Positions 25,871 to 35,463 of a DNA stretch of 47,171 nt are shown piece by piece. Position 1 is the stretch's first letter. Every line of letters begins with the position of its first letter. Position numbers and translations under genes: made by a program. Below the pieces are notes generated by a model. It made no database searches, had not been told where the DNA came from, and saw only the letters and a list, made by a program, of their open reading frames with translations. Source of the stretch: Mycobacterium sp. 1465703.0 (GTDB lineage: Bacteria > Actinomycetota > Actinomycetes > Mycobacteriales > Mycobacteriaceae); NCBI RefSeq assembly GCF_001672975.1, contig NZ_LZKU01000026.1, positions 1-47,171 of the forward strand, given 5' to 3'.

Positions 25871-26933
25871 GGTGCGGCGCGTCGGTCTACTGGCGCTTAA
25901 GCCCTTGGCGGACCGTCAGGATGCACTGCGACCCGGCCGTCGGTGCCGTCGAGTGTCAGGATCATCCGAGTGCCCGGCAGGCACTTCTCTACGCCAGTTT
26001 CGTCCTCGACGTCGCGGCCACACCGATCGAACGCGTTGAAACCTACGGCCAGGGGCGGCCCCCTCAACCTGGGTGGTTAGCCTCAGTGAAGATGTTGTCT
26101 ACGCGGTGCCGGTTCAGTGCTCACAACAGCAGCCGTTCAGGCACATGTGCCGTTCAGGCGGTAGTCCCTGCTCTATGGCTTCCTCGCACCAGCCACAGAG
26201 CGGCTGGCCCGATTCTTCGCACGCACACGCCATAAATTCCCCTTTGGTCTCGACCATCGCCCGATCTGCTGGCAGACCGGGGCCACCAGCAATACATCAC
26301 TGTGACGAAGTACCGCGGTGGCATGGGTATCGCAGGCGCGTGAGATTGACGGCTCATCGACCATTGGAATTGGCTTCGCGGTAGGGCCCATAGGCTGGGT
26401 GCGACTGGCAATCGAACCATGAACCGCCCGGCACAAATTGGCACTTCCAACGTCCCAAAGCGAGCGCCAGCGCACCTCATCGAACCACTTTCGATTGCGC
26501 TCGCCGGCACCTAGGCCGCGGGTCATGGACGACCGTGGGCTGAAAGTCATTTTCATCCAACGCCTTTCGGTAGTAGGCGGCGGCAGCGTCGATATCGACG
26601 CGGCTAATTCATGTCGATCAAGTAGGCGCCCGCTGAGCCTGCGCCGAACGCGTTCAAACGGGGAGGCGAGAAAGATTATCGCGCGTGTTAAAAACCCACG
26701 CGAAGTCAGGTTACATCCGCTTACCCTTGTTACCGCCGGGTATTTTTGGGTGAAATTGTGAGAATATAGACAGTTGATTGGCGTAGACAGTTTTGTAATC
26801 GACATGATAGTGGCGAGGGGCCTATATCTCGGTACGAGATAGCAACGGAGAGTGCAGCTTTCGAGTGCAGTGCCATGACGATCAGGCCTGGAAGTGTCAC
26901 GCTCTTCGCTGGCGCTGCCACAGTTATGAATAA
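25871..26933. other. decayed region without an intact gene
   Basis: No full gene is visible. On the minus strand around 26520-26615 one frame reads DIDAAAAYYRKALDENDF, which looks like real protein but has no start and breaks on both sides. The region between tetR and the 26934 palindrome therefore seems to be degraded coding DNA. Confidence 0.4.
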
Positions 26934-26947
26934 TGTAACGCGTTACA
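26934..26947. promoter_or_regulatory. perfect 14-bp palindrome, TetR-type operator candidate
   Basis: TGTAACGCGTTACA is a perfect dyad in an AT-richer stretch and is unlike the seven-fold palindrome. Its form is typical of TetR-family operators. A good ribosome-binding sequence (AGGAAAGGAAACC) follows within 20 bases, but the frame after it (VCSIVYSQLSETYKPF) lasts only about 26 codons, so the regulated gene appears to be truncated. Confidence 0.55.
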
Positions 26948-27172
26948 GTTAGGAAAGGAAACCATCAGTATTTCTGTATGCAGCATTGTTTATTCGCAGC
27001 TCAGCGAAACGTACAAACCGTTCGTGCTTTCTGATAGGAATTAGTGGAGGCGGCGAACACTCGGCACGCCAGGCGATCCTTACCGGCGTTGCGTGAGCGC
27101 GGGCATGGGCGAGTTTGGCATGGCCTTCCCAGCGCCGACTGAATCTCGGTTACGTTTGCATCCTGCCAACCG

Positions 27173-27421
27173 GTGTCAGACTGGCTTCGCGAGGTAAGCG
27201 TGAAATTGGCCGACGGGACCGAACTGTTCTTCAACCATTGCGACGAAGTTGAGATACGACCCGCCGGGGAGGACGACTATCCGTGGCGCGGTGCGAGGGC
27301 TGACGGTCCCGTGGCTTTCGAGCGGAGCCATGAACTACTCGGAAGTCCGCCAAGTGTCTCGCGAGAACCGTCAATGACGAGATGGGACACCGTAACCGGT
27401 CTGCTGCAGCACGTTTCATAG
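27173..27421 (+). CDS. hypothetical small ORF
   Basis: An 82-codon frame starting at a GTG. The first part (VSVKLADGTELFFNHCDEVE) looks protein-like, while the second half is Arg/Ser-rich and weak. No ribosome-binding site or family was recognised; it may be a remnant like its neighbours. Confidence 0.2.
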   Translation: MSDWLREVSVKLADGTELFFNHCDEVEIRPAGEDDYPWRGARADGPVAFERSHELLGSPPSVSREPSMTRWDTVTGLLQHVS

Positions 27422-27498
27422 TGTGGCGTACCTTACCGGTAACCCTGCATATCGAATGGGTGATTTTCGCGGTGCGGCGACTCGTTCTTGTTCCCTGA

Positions 27499-27741
27499 TT
27501 AGCCCGTAATCGACTCTGGTCCTTGAAATATGCTTTATCAGCGGCAGCGGATTTCACCTTCGGCGAGGCGGCGCCGGAGGACTTCGCCGACGATGCGATC
27601 TTCGATATCGGCCCTGTGTTCTTCCTTGCGGGACCGACCGGCGCTGACCAGTTCGCCGCCCGGAAGCCGGGCGTCGCACCATCTGTGCACGGTGTGAACA
27701 ACTTTCGAGTTAATGCAGTGGAGCGTCAGCTCGGCCGGTAG
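27499..27741 (+). pseudogene. SnoaL-like (NTF2-fold) protein remnant
   Basis: This frame has no start: it opens after a TGA at 27496 and reads RNRLWSLKYALSAAADF, APEDFADDAIFDIGPVF and VHGVNNFRVNAVE. These line up with the SnoaL-like protein encoded at 32271 (QNFLWTMECAYWEDVDF, AAEFYCENAIFDVG, LHIVNNFILID). The N-terminus and C-terminus are missing. SnoaL-like folds act as cyclases, dehydratases or isomerases; this copy would be inactive. Confidence 0.5.
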
Positions 27742-27936
27742 TTGTGCCGCCACGGCGACGCACCGCAAGAATCAGCAAGGGTCCATTGTCCGCGCCTCGT
27801 CGCGCCTAAACATCGCCGCTAGATCGGATCCGTCAGCACACCTCGGAGCGAACCCGCGCTGACGCCAGCACCGGTGCACCATTTGCGTATGAGCTCCGCG
27901 GTTGGCGCTGTAGGTGATTCGATCTGGGCCTCAGCC

Positions 27937-29151
27937 TTACGCAGTGGGACGGCCGATCAGGGCCATTCCGTAGTCACCACCGTTCGGTGCACGCATGATG
28001 GTATGCACGTGGTCGAGAAGCGGTTTCTCGAGAGGTGAGTCCAGCATCAATGCCGGATGATGATCGTACTCGATCCAGATGGTGGGGCCGTGCACCCGAT
28101 AATAGAATGGCAAGCGCTCCGGGTCACCGATCCAGGCGATGTGTATCTCGTCCAAATGTGCTTGAATTTCTTCCCACCGCTGTTGCTTTCGCCGAGGGGG
28201 GAAGCGCTCAAGATACACGTTGATCAATTCGACCAGTAGTCCAAGCTGCTCGGTCGAGAGCTCACTAGCCGAGAGACCTTCGTACGGGACGACGCGATTG
28301 TCTCTGCCAGCGCCACCGATGTGGCGCCCGTCGATCGGCCCTCCTAATTCGGGCGGCAGATCTTTGGAGTTCATCGAGGGGAACAAGATAGCTCGTTGAC
28401 GTTGCTTGCCGGTCAACGTCCTACCCAATTTGAGCGCGGCGTCACCCTCTGCGTGAAACAACGAAAGGCCTTGGTAAGGGCCAGATTTGATATCACGGAT
28501 CTCAGCGCCGAGAAATAGCGGCTCAAGTATTACCGTGCCGCCGGCGATCGTGCAGTTGATGTCGATGTGGGTTCCCATGATCTGCCAGCCCCATGGCTCG
28601 TTGCTGGACGGCTCGCCGAAGATGGTGAACCACAGAGACCATTCGCGAAAGGTGTCGGTGTAGATGTTCAGGATTCCACCGAGTGCATCGTTGATGCGCA
28701 TGCAATTACGCACAAGGTCGTAGCCGGATGGACTCAGGCAGTGCTTCACGATGGCCAGCGCTGCCTCTTGTTGTTCGGCGCGCATGTCGTCGAGCAACAC
28801 ACCGGCTGGCATGTATACCGGCGCGGCGTTGAACCAACTTCTGCGATGCCAGCTGTCGAACGGCTGTTGGACGTATTGGCGGTAGTCAAGTTGGTCGACG
28901 AGGTCGAGGAACTGTTTCACAGCGCCCACGATCGCATCGGTGGTTGAATCTGGTTCATTTGTAGCCAAATACAAGTCACGTAGCGCCTCGCCACCCGTCG
29001 TCAGTCCGACGAACGGCTCCGTGGCCCCTGATCGCATTAGCTCGACCACTTCGGACGGCGCGTTCATTAGGACCCCGTGAAAGGGCCTTAGCTCGCCGAA
29101 CGGAGCCAGCTGAACGGTGTAGCCGTCATAGGTGCGGGGCCACGCGGTCAT
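27937..29151 (-). CDS. DUF3500-family protein
   Basis: A 404-residue protein of the DUF3500 family, complete. Typical segments are visible: FGEPSSNEPWGWQIMGTHID with the conserved GxHxxxN, PLFLGAEIRDIKSGPYQG, QRQRAILFPS, WIGDPERLPFYYRVHGPTIW, and the C-terminal HVHTIMRAPNGGDYG. The conserved histidines and the WG...H pattern suggest a metal-dependent enzyme, but no reaction is established for the family. No signal peptide is apparent. A second, wrecked copy lies just upstream (29587-30641), so the pair was probably a tandem unit. Codon use and GC resemble those of the nearby catabolic genes. Confidence 0.85.
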   Translation of the reverse strand: MTAWPRTYDGYTVQLAPFGELRPFHGVLMNAPSEVVELMRSGATEPFVGLTTGGEALRDLYLATNEPDSTTDAIVGAVKQFLDLVDQLDYRQYVQQPFDSWHRRSWFNAAPVYMPAGVLLDDMRAEQQEAALAIVKHCLSPSGYDLVRNCMRINDALGGILNIYTDTFREWSLWFTIFGEPSSNEPWGWQIMGTHIDINCTIAGGTVILEPLFLGAEIRDIKSGPYQGLSLFHAEGDAALKLGRTLTGKQRQRAILFPSMNSKDLPPELGGPIDGRHIGGAGRDNRVVPYEGLSASELSTEQLGLLVELINVYLERFPPRRKQQRWEEIQAHLDEIHIAWIGDPERLPFYYRVHGPTIWIEYDHHPALMLDSPLEKPLLDHVHTIMRAPNGGDYGMALIGRPTA

Positions 29152-29586
29152 TGATCTCCTCTGTGTGGCTACCGGGATCTTTCGCGAAGGTCGTGATCCG
29201 CTGGCGATGAACGTTTGTCAATCATCTGAAGCATAAAAGATTTAGCGTCCTAGTGGTAGGGGCCAATAGACCGTATGATGGTCCATTGGCCCCAGATATG
29301 GACTGCCGTATTATGCTTTCGATCCGGCCCACGGCGCGGCCACGGCTGTTCGGAGAGTATCGAACATGTTAGGGATCGACGAGCCCCTCGGTGCGCCGAG
29401 CCCAAGCTCGTCGTTCACCCTTGAGCGCACGATGCATACCGTTGTCATTGAGCTACGTGGACGGTTGAAACCGAAATATCGACGGAGCCCAGAGTCGCCT
29501 AGTCCGTATTGTGGGCCATCGTTCTGTCCGGGGTCGGTTCGCCAGTTGGGTGGCACGCATCAGCGGCGGGTCGGACAAGTGCGCTA
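29152..29586. other. intergenic region between the two DUF3500 copies
   Basis: About 430 bases. Short frames exist on both strands but none shows a family or good start. GATGAACGTTTGTCAATCATC near 29205 vaguely recalls the recurrent palindrome but is not symmetrical. Confidence 0.35.
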
Positions 29587-30641
29587 AACCAACCTCGGTG
29601 GCGTCGACGTTGCAGCCCGGACGAGTTGGACACCGTAGTCGTTTCCGTTTGGAGTGCGAACGAGGGTGTGGATGTGGAATCGTTCACATTCCGGGTTCGA
29701 CAGTGCGAGTCCTGAATTATGGTCGAATTCGACTATGATGACTGGGCTTTGGATACGGTAGTAAAAAAACCTCGTCGTCGCCGGTACCGCCGATCCAGCA
29801 GAACCACGTGTCATCGAGATGTTTACGGACGTCGGCACTACGAGCGGCGAGTGGACCTTGGGGCTGATAGTCGAGGAAGAGCTCGATGATGTCCACAAGC
29901 CGGCCGCGTTGCACTTCGGTGAGATCCCGGGCGTTGACGCCTTCGTGGGGACTATTGTCTTGGAAGCAGCCACCGAGGTGTAGCTCGTCGCCGACGGCGA
30001 TTCGGCCGGGCGGCATGCTGGGATCGCGCTTGTTATGAAAAAGGATTGCCTTCCTGGCCTGATCTGGTGTTAATGACTGCACCAGGTCCAGGGCCCGTGC
30101 GATCTTGGTCGAGGAACACGATCGTCCCCGCATATTCGCCCTCGTCGACCTCGTTGGGGCTCCGCACCAAAGAACACTGGGGTGAACACCTGCTGCGTTC
30201 CGAGAAAAAGCGTGTTCAGACATACGTGGTGTCCCCAAAAGTTCCACCCCCATGGCTGCTCGAGCGATGGTGTCCCGAAGATATTGATGTTGCAGCTTCC
30301 GAAGTTGATCGCGTTTGGCACGCCGATCTTGCCCAGAAATTCATTGATCCTCATCAGGTCAATGGTTTTGCGGTAACCCTTCTCGCTAACGGCCGCTTTG
30401 ATCAGGGCCAGAACCAACGCAAGTTTCGACGCCTCGAGGTACTCGAGGCGCAAATGATGTTGCCATCGGACGTGATCCCCTTGAACGATGTCGTCTCGAA
30501 GAGCTCCATCCAGCGGTTGATGGCGTCGCGACGGATCGGCGTACGCCGCATCACGTCGGCGTATTCGAGCGGCGTGAGCTTGTCGAGTCCGGCGAGTAGC
30601 GGATGTTGGGGATACACGAACTGCCTAAAGCGCGCGGCCAT
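29587..30641 (-). pseudogene. DUF3500-family protein, multiply frameshifted
   Basis: Starting at the ATG at 30641 (MAARFRQFVYPQHPLL), pieces of a second DUF3500 protein appear in succession in different frames: LEQPWGWNFWGHHVCLN and [30 protein letters not shown] and [14 protein letters not shown]; then [17 protein letters not shown] and [16 protein letters not shown]. Frames change near 30450, 30160, 30105 and 29765. The last is in a run of seven T (minus strand) where six would keep the frame. With four breaks it cannot be a simple sequencing error. It differs from the intact copy in sequence, so it is an old paralogue. Confidence 0.85.
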
Positions 30642-31473
30642 TCATCGCCTTCCAGCACAAGAAACTTGACCGCACAAAACTAACGCGGGGTCTGGATTGC
30701 GGTCAAGCAGTCCACTTTGTGGACCACACGTCTACCGGGGCTGATGCTTGCATCGCCGCGTTAGGCGCGTGTAGGTCAATCGGGGCCGGCCGGTTGAACA
30801 CTTGCGGCCTGCGCACCACAACTACCGTGGCAGCTGCCCGCAAACTCGTCGAGGACGGCGGCGCCGTGGCTCTGCTAACCGCCCAATGGCACACCGCAGA
30901 TCAGCGCCAGCCTCTCATTTCTCGAAGATCACGGCGTACGGTTATCGACTCGTCGCACGAGAGGATCGTCTCCTACCGCCGCGCTGCGACACAACCCGTG
31001 CGGTGACATTGCACAGAATGCCGTGTATAACATCAATGTCGTGGGCCCCTGCGCTAATGACTGCCGTGGGGCAAAAGCGCTCTTGCCGGCTCCAATCCGA
31101 ACTCCTTGCCGAGGCAGTGCCAGAGCTACGCAGGCTGGGCTGGTCCATGTTCTATTACGCCCCAGATATTGGCGTGCAGGGCAGCATCGAAGCCGCTGTC
31201 ATCGCCGCGATGTGAGTTGCAACCCCACCCACCAGGGATTGCGGCCTGGGTTAACGGATCCATCGAAAATGGTTGCGGCAGACGGTGATCCGAACGCGTC
31301 CCCTGAGCGTTGCTGCACGGTGGCGTTGGCACTCCCCGCGCGATCCGCCTGCCTCCCTATTCAGCATCGCGTCGGCACATTATGCGGGCACCCAAGGGGG
31401 CGATAACGGAATATAGACACTTAGCAAACGGTCATGGAGAGCAAGGGATACCGAGAGTGGGGCAGAGATTACA
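30642..31473. other. degenerate region, possible oxidoreductase remnants
   Basis: Several plus-strand fragments look protein-like without forming a gene: AARKLVEDGGAVALLTAQWH around 30835-30890 and VYNINVVGPCANDCRGAKALLP around 31023, both faintly like an SDR. None has a family assignment that can be defended. The last 100 bases hold the promoter of the hydratase gene. Confidence 0.35.
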
Positions 31474-32271
31474 GTGATAAACCAAGAGCTCGTGGACTTT
31501 TTGCTGGAATACGACGCATGGGCTGAGCCCCATGTCGACGTGCTCAGCAAAGATACCAACGTTTCTGTGTTGGATGCTTACGCGCTGCAATTCGAATGTA
31601 TGCGCCGCCGGGTTGAACGCGGGAACCGGATCGTTGGGTATAAGGCGGCGGGGACAGGGCGGGCAGCTAAGGCAGTGCTACCCGGAATGCCCTTCCCGGT
31701 CGTGGGGACGCTGTTGGCCTCCAACCTTGCCCAGGATGGCGCAGAGTACGCGATCAAGTCCGGCTCGACGTATCTCGAAGCCGAAATCGCTGTGCGGTTG
31801 GACGCCGATCTCGAGGGCACCCATGTCAATGCGTTCGATGTCGCCAAGGCCGTCGGCGCGTTGTGCCCCGCGATAGAGATCGCGCCCTGGTCACCGAGCA
31901 CCGTTGCCAAGCAGCGCAGTGAGCAGCACGCAATCGCGACTCAAAAAACCGATGGGCTCATCGTGGTGGGAACACCGCGAGAACCCGGCAGTGTCGCCGA
32001 CCTCCGGGTGGAAGCGGCGATTATGGAGGTGGACGGCCAGAACCTCGCTTCGGGTGCCGGCGTGGAGGCGATGGGTCACCCGTTCAATGTGGTGGCCGCG
32101 ATCGCACGTCACCTCGCCGAGTTCGACCTCGGTCTGAAAGCAGGGATGCTGGTGATGACGGGATGCCTCATTCCCCCGCTGACGGTGGACGAAGGTGCCG
32201 CGAGTGCAAGGGCGACGTTTTCTTCATTGGGGACTGTCGGAGTGCGGTTTACTGCCCAAGGCGCACGGTGA
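31474..32271 (+). CDS. 2-keto-4-pentenoate hydratase / 2-oxohepta-3-ene-1,7-dioate hydratase family (MhpD-like)
   Basis: A 265-residue member of the hydratase/decarboxylase branch of the fumarylacetoacetate hydrolase superfamily. Metal-binding acids are E102 and E104 in YLEAEIAVRL and E135 in PAIEIAP, as in MhpD; the VGYKAAGTGRAAKA segment and the late VMTGCLIPP also match. These enzymes add water to 2-hydroxydienoates made by meta-cleavage of catechols, or decarboxylate oxalocrotonates. Its presence is the strongest hint that an aromatic ring is opened by this gene set, although no extradiol dioxygenase was found in the window. It starts at a GTG. A SnoaL-like gene remnant follows with TGATG overlap. 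Confidence 0.9.
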   Translation: MINQELVDFLLEYDAWAEPHVDVLSKDTNVSVLDAYALQFECMRRRVERGNRIVGYKAAGTGRAAKAVLPGMPFPVVGTLLASNLAQDGAEYAIKSGSTYLEAEIAVRLDADLEGTHVNAFDVAKAVGALCPAIEIAPWSPSTVAKQRSEQHAIATQKTDGLIVVGTPREPGSVADLRVEAAIMEVDGQNLASGAGVEAMGHPFNVVAAIARHLAEFDLGLKAGMLVMTGCLIPPLTVDEGAASARATFSSLGTVGVRFTAQGAR

Positions 32272-32793
32272 TGGACGGCGAGCGTTCGGTGAACTGGCTA
32301 AAAAGCGTCGAGACGGACAGATGGGTTGAGGCGGCCGCTGTGCAGAACTTCTTGTGGACAATGGAGTGCGCCTATTGGGAAGACGTCGATTTCAACGCGG
32401 GGAAAGGAGCCGCGGAATTCTACTGTGAAAACGCTATTTTCGATGTCGGGTTTGCCCGGCGGTCGATTCGACGGCAAAGCGGCGATCGCGAAGTTCTATG
32501 CTGGCCGTCGGGCGCAAGGACGACGCACCACTCTGCATATCGTCAACAACTTCATTCTCATCGATTGGAGTGCCGACTCCGCACGCCCGCACGCACGCGA
32601 TCGTGTCGCTCATCGCGGCTGACGGCGAGCCACCCCAACGGTCTGATATTGCGCAATTTCGGACGGCCGCGCAGCGGAGTACGTCAACATTGAGGGGTCT
32701 TGGAAGGTCGCGGCCCGAGTCAACGTGCCACAGTTCATCGACGCCACCAAGCGGCTCGTCGAGCGAATCTCTGACGCGGGCAGTGGACGATAG
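32271..32793 (+). pseudogene. SnoaL-like (NTF2-fold) protein, frameshifted
   Basis: The ATG at 32271 overlaps the hydratase stop by one base. The first frame reads WVEAAAVQNFLWTMECAYWE and FYCENAIFDVG; near 32455 the frame changes to LPGGRFDGKAAIAKFYAG and RRTTLHIVNNFILIDW; near 32590 it changes again to THAIVSLIAADGEPPQRSD; near 32665 once more to AAEYVNIEGSWKVAARVNVPQ and it ends at 32793. Joined, these make a normal-length SnoaL-like protein of about 170 residues. It would have been co-translated with the hydratase before decay. Confidence 0.75.
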
Positions 32794-32835
32794 AAACATT
32801 CTGAGCGGGGCATCCATCGCGATTTGGCACACCCG

Positions 32836-33215
32836 CTAATGCCCGGAAGGCTGGTCGTCGACGCGTCCAGCCCACGGTTGAGCGTCGGTGCCCGTCATTC
32901 GCCATCTTCCAGCACCGGCTTCGCCATCTGCGACGCGTTCGAAATCCGGTGCTGCGCTCAGCGCTTTCTCAATCGTGCGGCGGATATGCCCGATACCGGT
33001 CTCTCGTGCGCGGTCGTCAGCCAATTCTTGATCGAAGTTCGCAGGAGCTTCGCGAGGGAGTCGTCGCCCATCGCCTGGCTGAGCAGCGCAGCTGTGAGCG
33101 GCTTGATGCGGTCGACTAGGAAGTCTTGCACGAAGTCCTCGAACTCTAAGTGCGCCAGTGGGAGTAACCTACGCAGTTCTTCCCGCAGAAACTTCTCGAC
33201 GAGGCCTATGCACCT
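32836..33215 (-). pseudogene. degenerate unrecognised gene
   Basis: Minus-strand frames give FLREELRRLLPLAHLEFEDF, FLVDRIKPLTAALLSQAMGD and SLAKLLRTSIKNWL, then after a frameshift near 33030 RETGIGHIRRTIEKALSAA. The helical character and the HIRRTIEK segment vaguely recall actinobacterial proteins with sigma-factor-like N-terminal regions, but this is not certain. It has no intact start. Confidence 0.35.
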
Positions 33216-33732
33216 GCACCAAGATGGCCGAGGTGTTGGGATTCCTCAAACGCTGAGATCATCCGCCCCTCCCCATCGTTGGCCAGCTCAGTCTTCAGAC
33301 TCGCAAGCGGCGCTGCAATTTAATGCTATTGGCGCGCACTCGCTGACCCGCGGAGGGCCGGCCCGATTAATGTCGCGAGCGTGGGACTAACTCCAGTGGT
33401 CACGCAAAAGGAGCTGACCTGGCGTTTTGCAGCGAAGATTAACAAGCTCCCGCGACGCGCCCGAATCTTGTCAAAGTACCTTGGCGTTCTTGTTCAATCT
33501 TCGTTGCATCTCGACACCGGCACATCGACTCAAACGTGCTGCCTCCGTTTGGTTTCGAACGCAATGAACGCCGGCAGTACGTAGAAGAGCACAAACCCGG
33601 GGCGGCATACTGCATGCAAGCCAGACGGCCGACGGTCAGGGCCACTCCAGGATAGTCCCGTGGTGGAACTAGCCGATATCCCGCCGCGTACCGATTCGAT
33701 GCCGGACGCGGCGGGCTCTCAAAGGCGGACAC
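33216..33732. other. region downstream of the IS110 transposase
   Basis: No intact gene. On the minus strand around 33555-33625 one frame reads GFVLFYVLPAFIAFETKRR, resembling the end of a membrane protein. Part of this stretch may be the right end of the IS110 element, whose boundary is not visible by inverted repeats. Confidence 0.35.
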
Positions 33733-34815
33733 TTATGAGATGTTGGCCGGTGGTTGATGAGGGCTTGACGCCCGGTCGTGGACCGTGCCGTTAGTGCTGA
33801 GTTGGTCGCGTTGGAGATGTTTGAACACGTGGCGAACGATGCGACGTTCGACGCGGCGGATGGCTTCAGCATGGGTGTCACCCGACTCGCGACGCGCTCG
33901 GTAGTAGGCCTCAGCGGGCGCACCGTGACGAATTTGGGTCATTGCGATGCGGTAGAGGGCGGCGTTGATTTTCCGGTTCCCGCCCTTGCTCGCCTTGATG
34001 CGTACATTTCTCGGACCTGACGAGTGCGGGACGGGGGCCACGCCAGCATGACGAGCGAAGGCGGCTTCGTTGCGAAATCGTCCAACGCCAGCTGTTTCGC
34101 CCACGAGTTTGGCCGCGGTTAGTGCCGCGCATCCGTACACGCTAAGTAATGAGGGTGCCGCCAGTCGCACACCTGCAGCGATACGCCTTTCCAGTATCTT
34201 GAGCACTTCGGTGACGGCGATGATTTCGGCCACCTCGTCACGAGCGATTTCGGCGACTAACCCGGGTTGGGCTTCGAGCCATATCCGCAGCGCCTCTTGA
34301 TGTTTGTCATGGCTGAGTGAGCCGGCTTTGGGTGCGTGCAGCGGATCGAGCTCATGCACTCGCCATAGCAGTCGGTTGGTTAATGCGGTGCGGTGCGACA
34401 CGAGGTCATCGTGGCGGTCGACTAACAGTTTGAGCTCGCGCGAAACCGGGTCGTGGCTGGCCACCGGTAAGTCGGGTTCGCGTAAAACCGCCCGCGCCAC
34501 CGACAATGCGTCAATCGGATCTGATTTTCCCCGACTCCGCGCCGACGCGCGAGTCCGTGCCATCAACCGGGGTGGAACGCGCACCACCCGTTGGCCGGCG
34601 TCGAGCAGGTCGCGCTCGAGTCGCATCGACAAGTTGCGGCAGTCCTCGATGCCCCAAACCAGATCGGCGCCGAATGCGCGGCGAGCCCAGGCCAACGCTT
34701 TGAGATGTCCTTCCGTTGTTGCCTTAACGGTGAGCTCCGCGAGTTTGCGCCCGCCGACATCGACCCCGACCATCGTGTGAGTGGCTTTATGTGCGTCGAC
34801 CCCGATGACCGTCAT
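33733..34815 (-). mobile_element. IS110-family transposase (DEDD recombinase)
   Basis: A complete 360-residue IS110-family transposase. The N-terminal RuvC-like DEDD domain has D7 in VIGVDAHKATH, the glutamate in WGIEDCRNLS, and the KSDPIDALSVAR pair. The C-terminal Transposase_20 domain has VYGCAALTAAKLVGE, HAGVAPVPHSSG with the catalytic serine region, and NRKINAALYRIAMTQ. The ATG at 34815 places the first catalytic aspartate at the usual position; the longer open frame upstream is non-coding. Elements of this family lack long terminal inverted repeats, so the ends cannot be fixed by eye. The gene seems intact and could still be mobile. Confidence 0.93.
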
Positions 34816-35165
34816 GACAGCAGTCCCTCGCCTAATTTTGCAAAGAAACGACCGGGCGTTGCTCCGGAATGGGCTGCGCGAGTTGGCAAACCGATGATAA
34901 GCAGCCCTGGTGCTGGTTATCGTTGCGCCAGCATCTCCGCCGAGCGATGGCATTCCCGTCAGTGGCGCAGCCCGCGGACCGGCAGGAGTGAGTAGGGCCC
35001 ATACTCGGTGATGAGGTCCGCTCCAGCCTATCGCCATGCCGGTCATGCCGGAAGACCACAGCGGGACTCACTGACCGTTGTCGCCGCTCACCCCGGGGTC
35101 GGCAGCCTTGTATGGTGCGCGCCCGAGCCGGCATGACAACGATAAGCCAAACCCCGGGTGAGCGG
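34816..35165 (-). ncRNA. structured non-coding end of the IS110 element, possible bridge RNA region
   Basis: Upstream of the transposase start there are about 350 bases without coding but with several nested inverted repeats: GTCATGCCGG (35042-35051) with CCGGCATGAC (35128-35137); GTTGTC (35077) with GACAAC (35135); and a 16-base arm beginning CCGCTCACCC at 35084 pairing with a 15-base arm at 35151-35165, differing by one C. IS110-group elements are known to encode a guide 'bridge' RNA in the long non-coding end upstream of the transposase. The structure fits that, but the fold and the loops are not worked out. Confidence 0.4.
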
Positions 35166-35463
35166 GGCACGTCAACCGCTTAATGCGGCGGCCAACGCAT
35201 TTGCTGAGTGACCTCACGAAAGGCCACACCAGCTGTCCTCCACCGAGCGGCAGCATTCTCGTCCCAAGCACAACCTATCGGCCGGCAATCAACTAAGTAG
35301 CCCGTCGCGGTGATAGACGTCGTCAGCCTAACTTCGCTTTGGCAGCAGCGGAAGCCACCAGTCATACACCAAAAGCTGTTGCCGCACCGGGACGCCGCAT
35401 GGGCCGCTGCCGACCCAAAAAATTAGTGCAGGAGAGCGCCTTTGGGCGCTTTAGGCTCGATAT
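35166..35463. other. junction region between IS110 element and conjugation module
   Basis: About 300 bases with no gene. A small hairpin, AGCGCC-tttg-GGCGCT at 35435-35450, lies 13 bases before the next start codon. Confidence 0.4.

Noticed and set aside
26173..26805. A 210-codon minus-strand open frame
   Set aside because: Low-complexity Arg/Ser content and no start signal; a different frame in the same stretch looks more protein-like but is broken.
32824..33390. A 188-codon plus-strand open frame
   Set aside because: Composition is Ser/Arg-rich as in shadow frames; the minus strand carries more protein-like segments.
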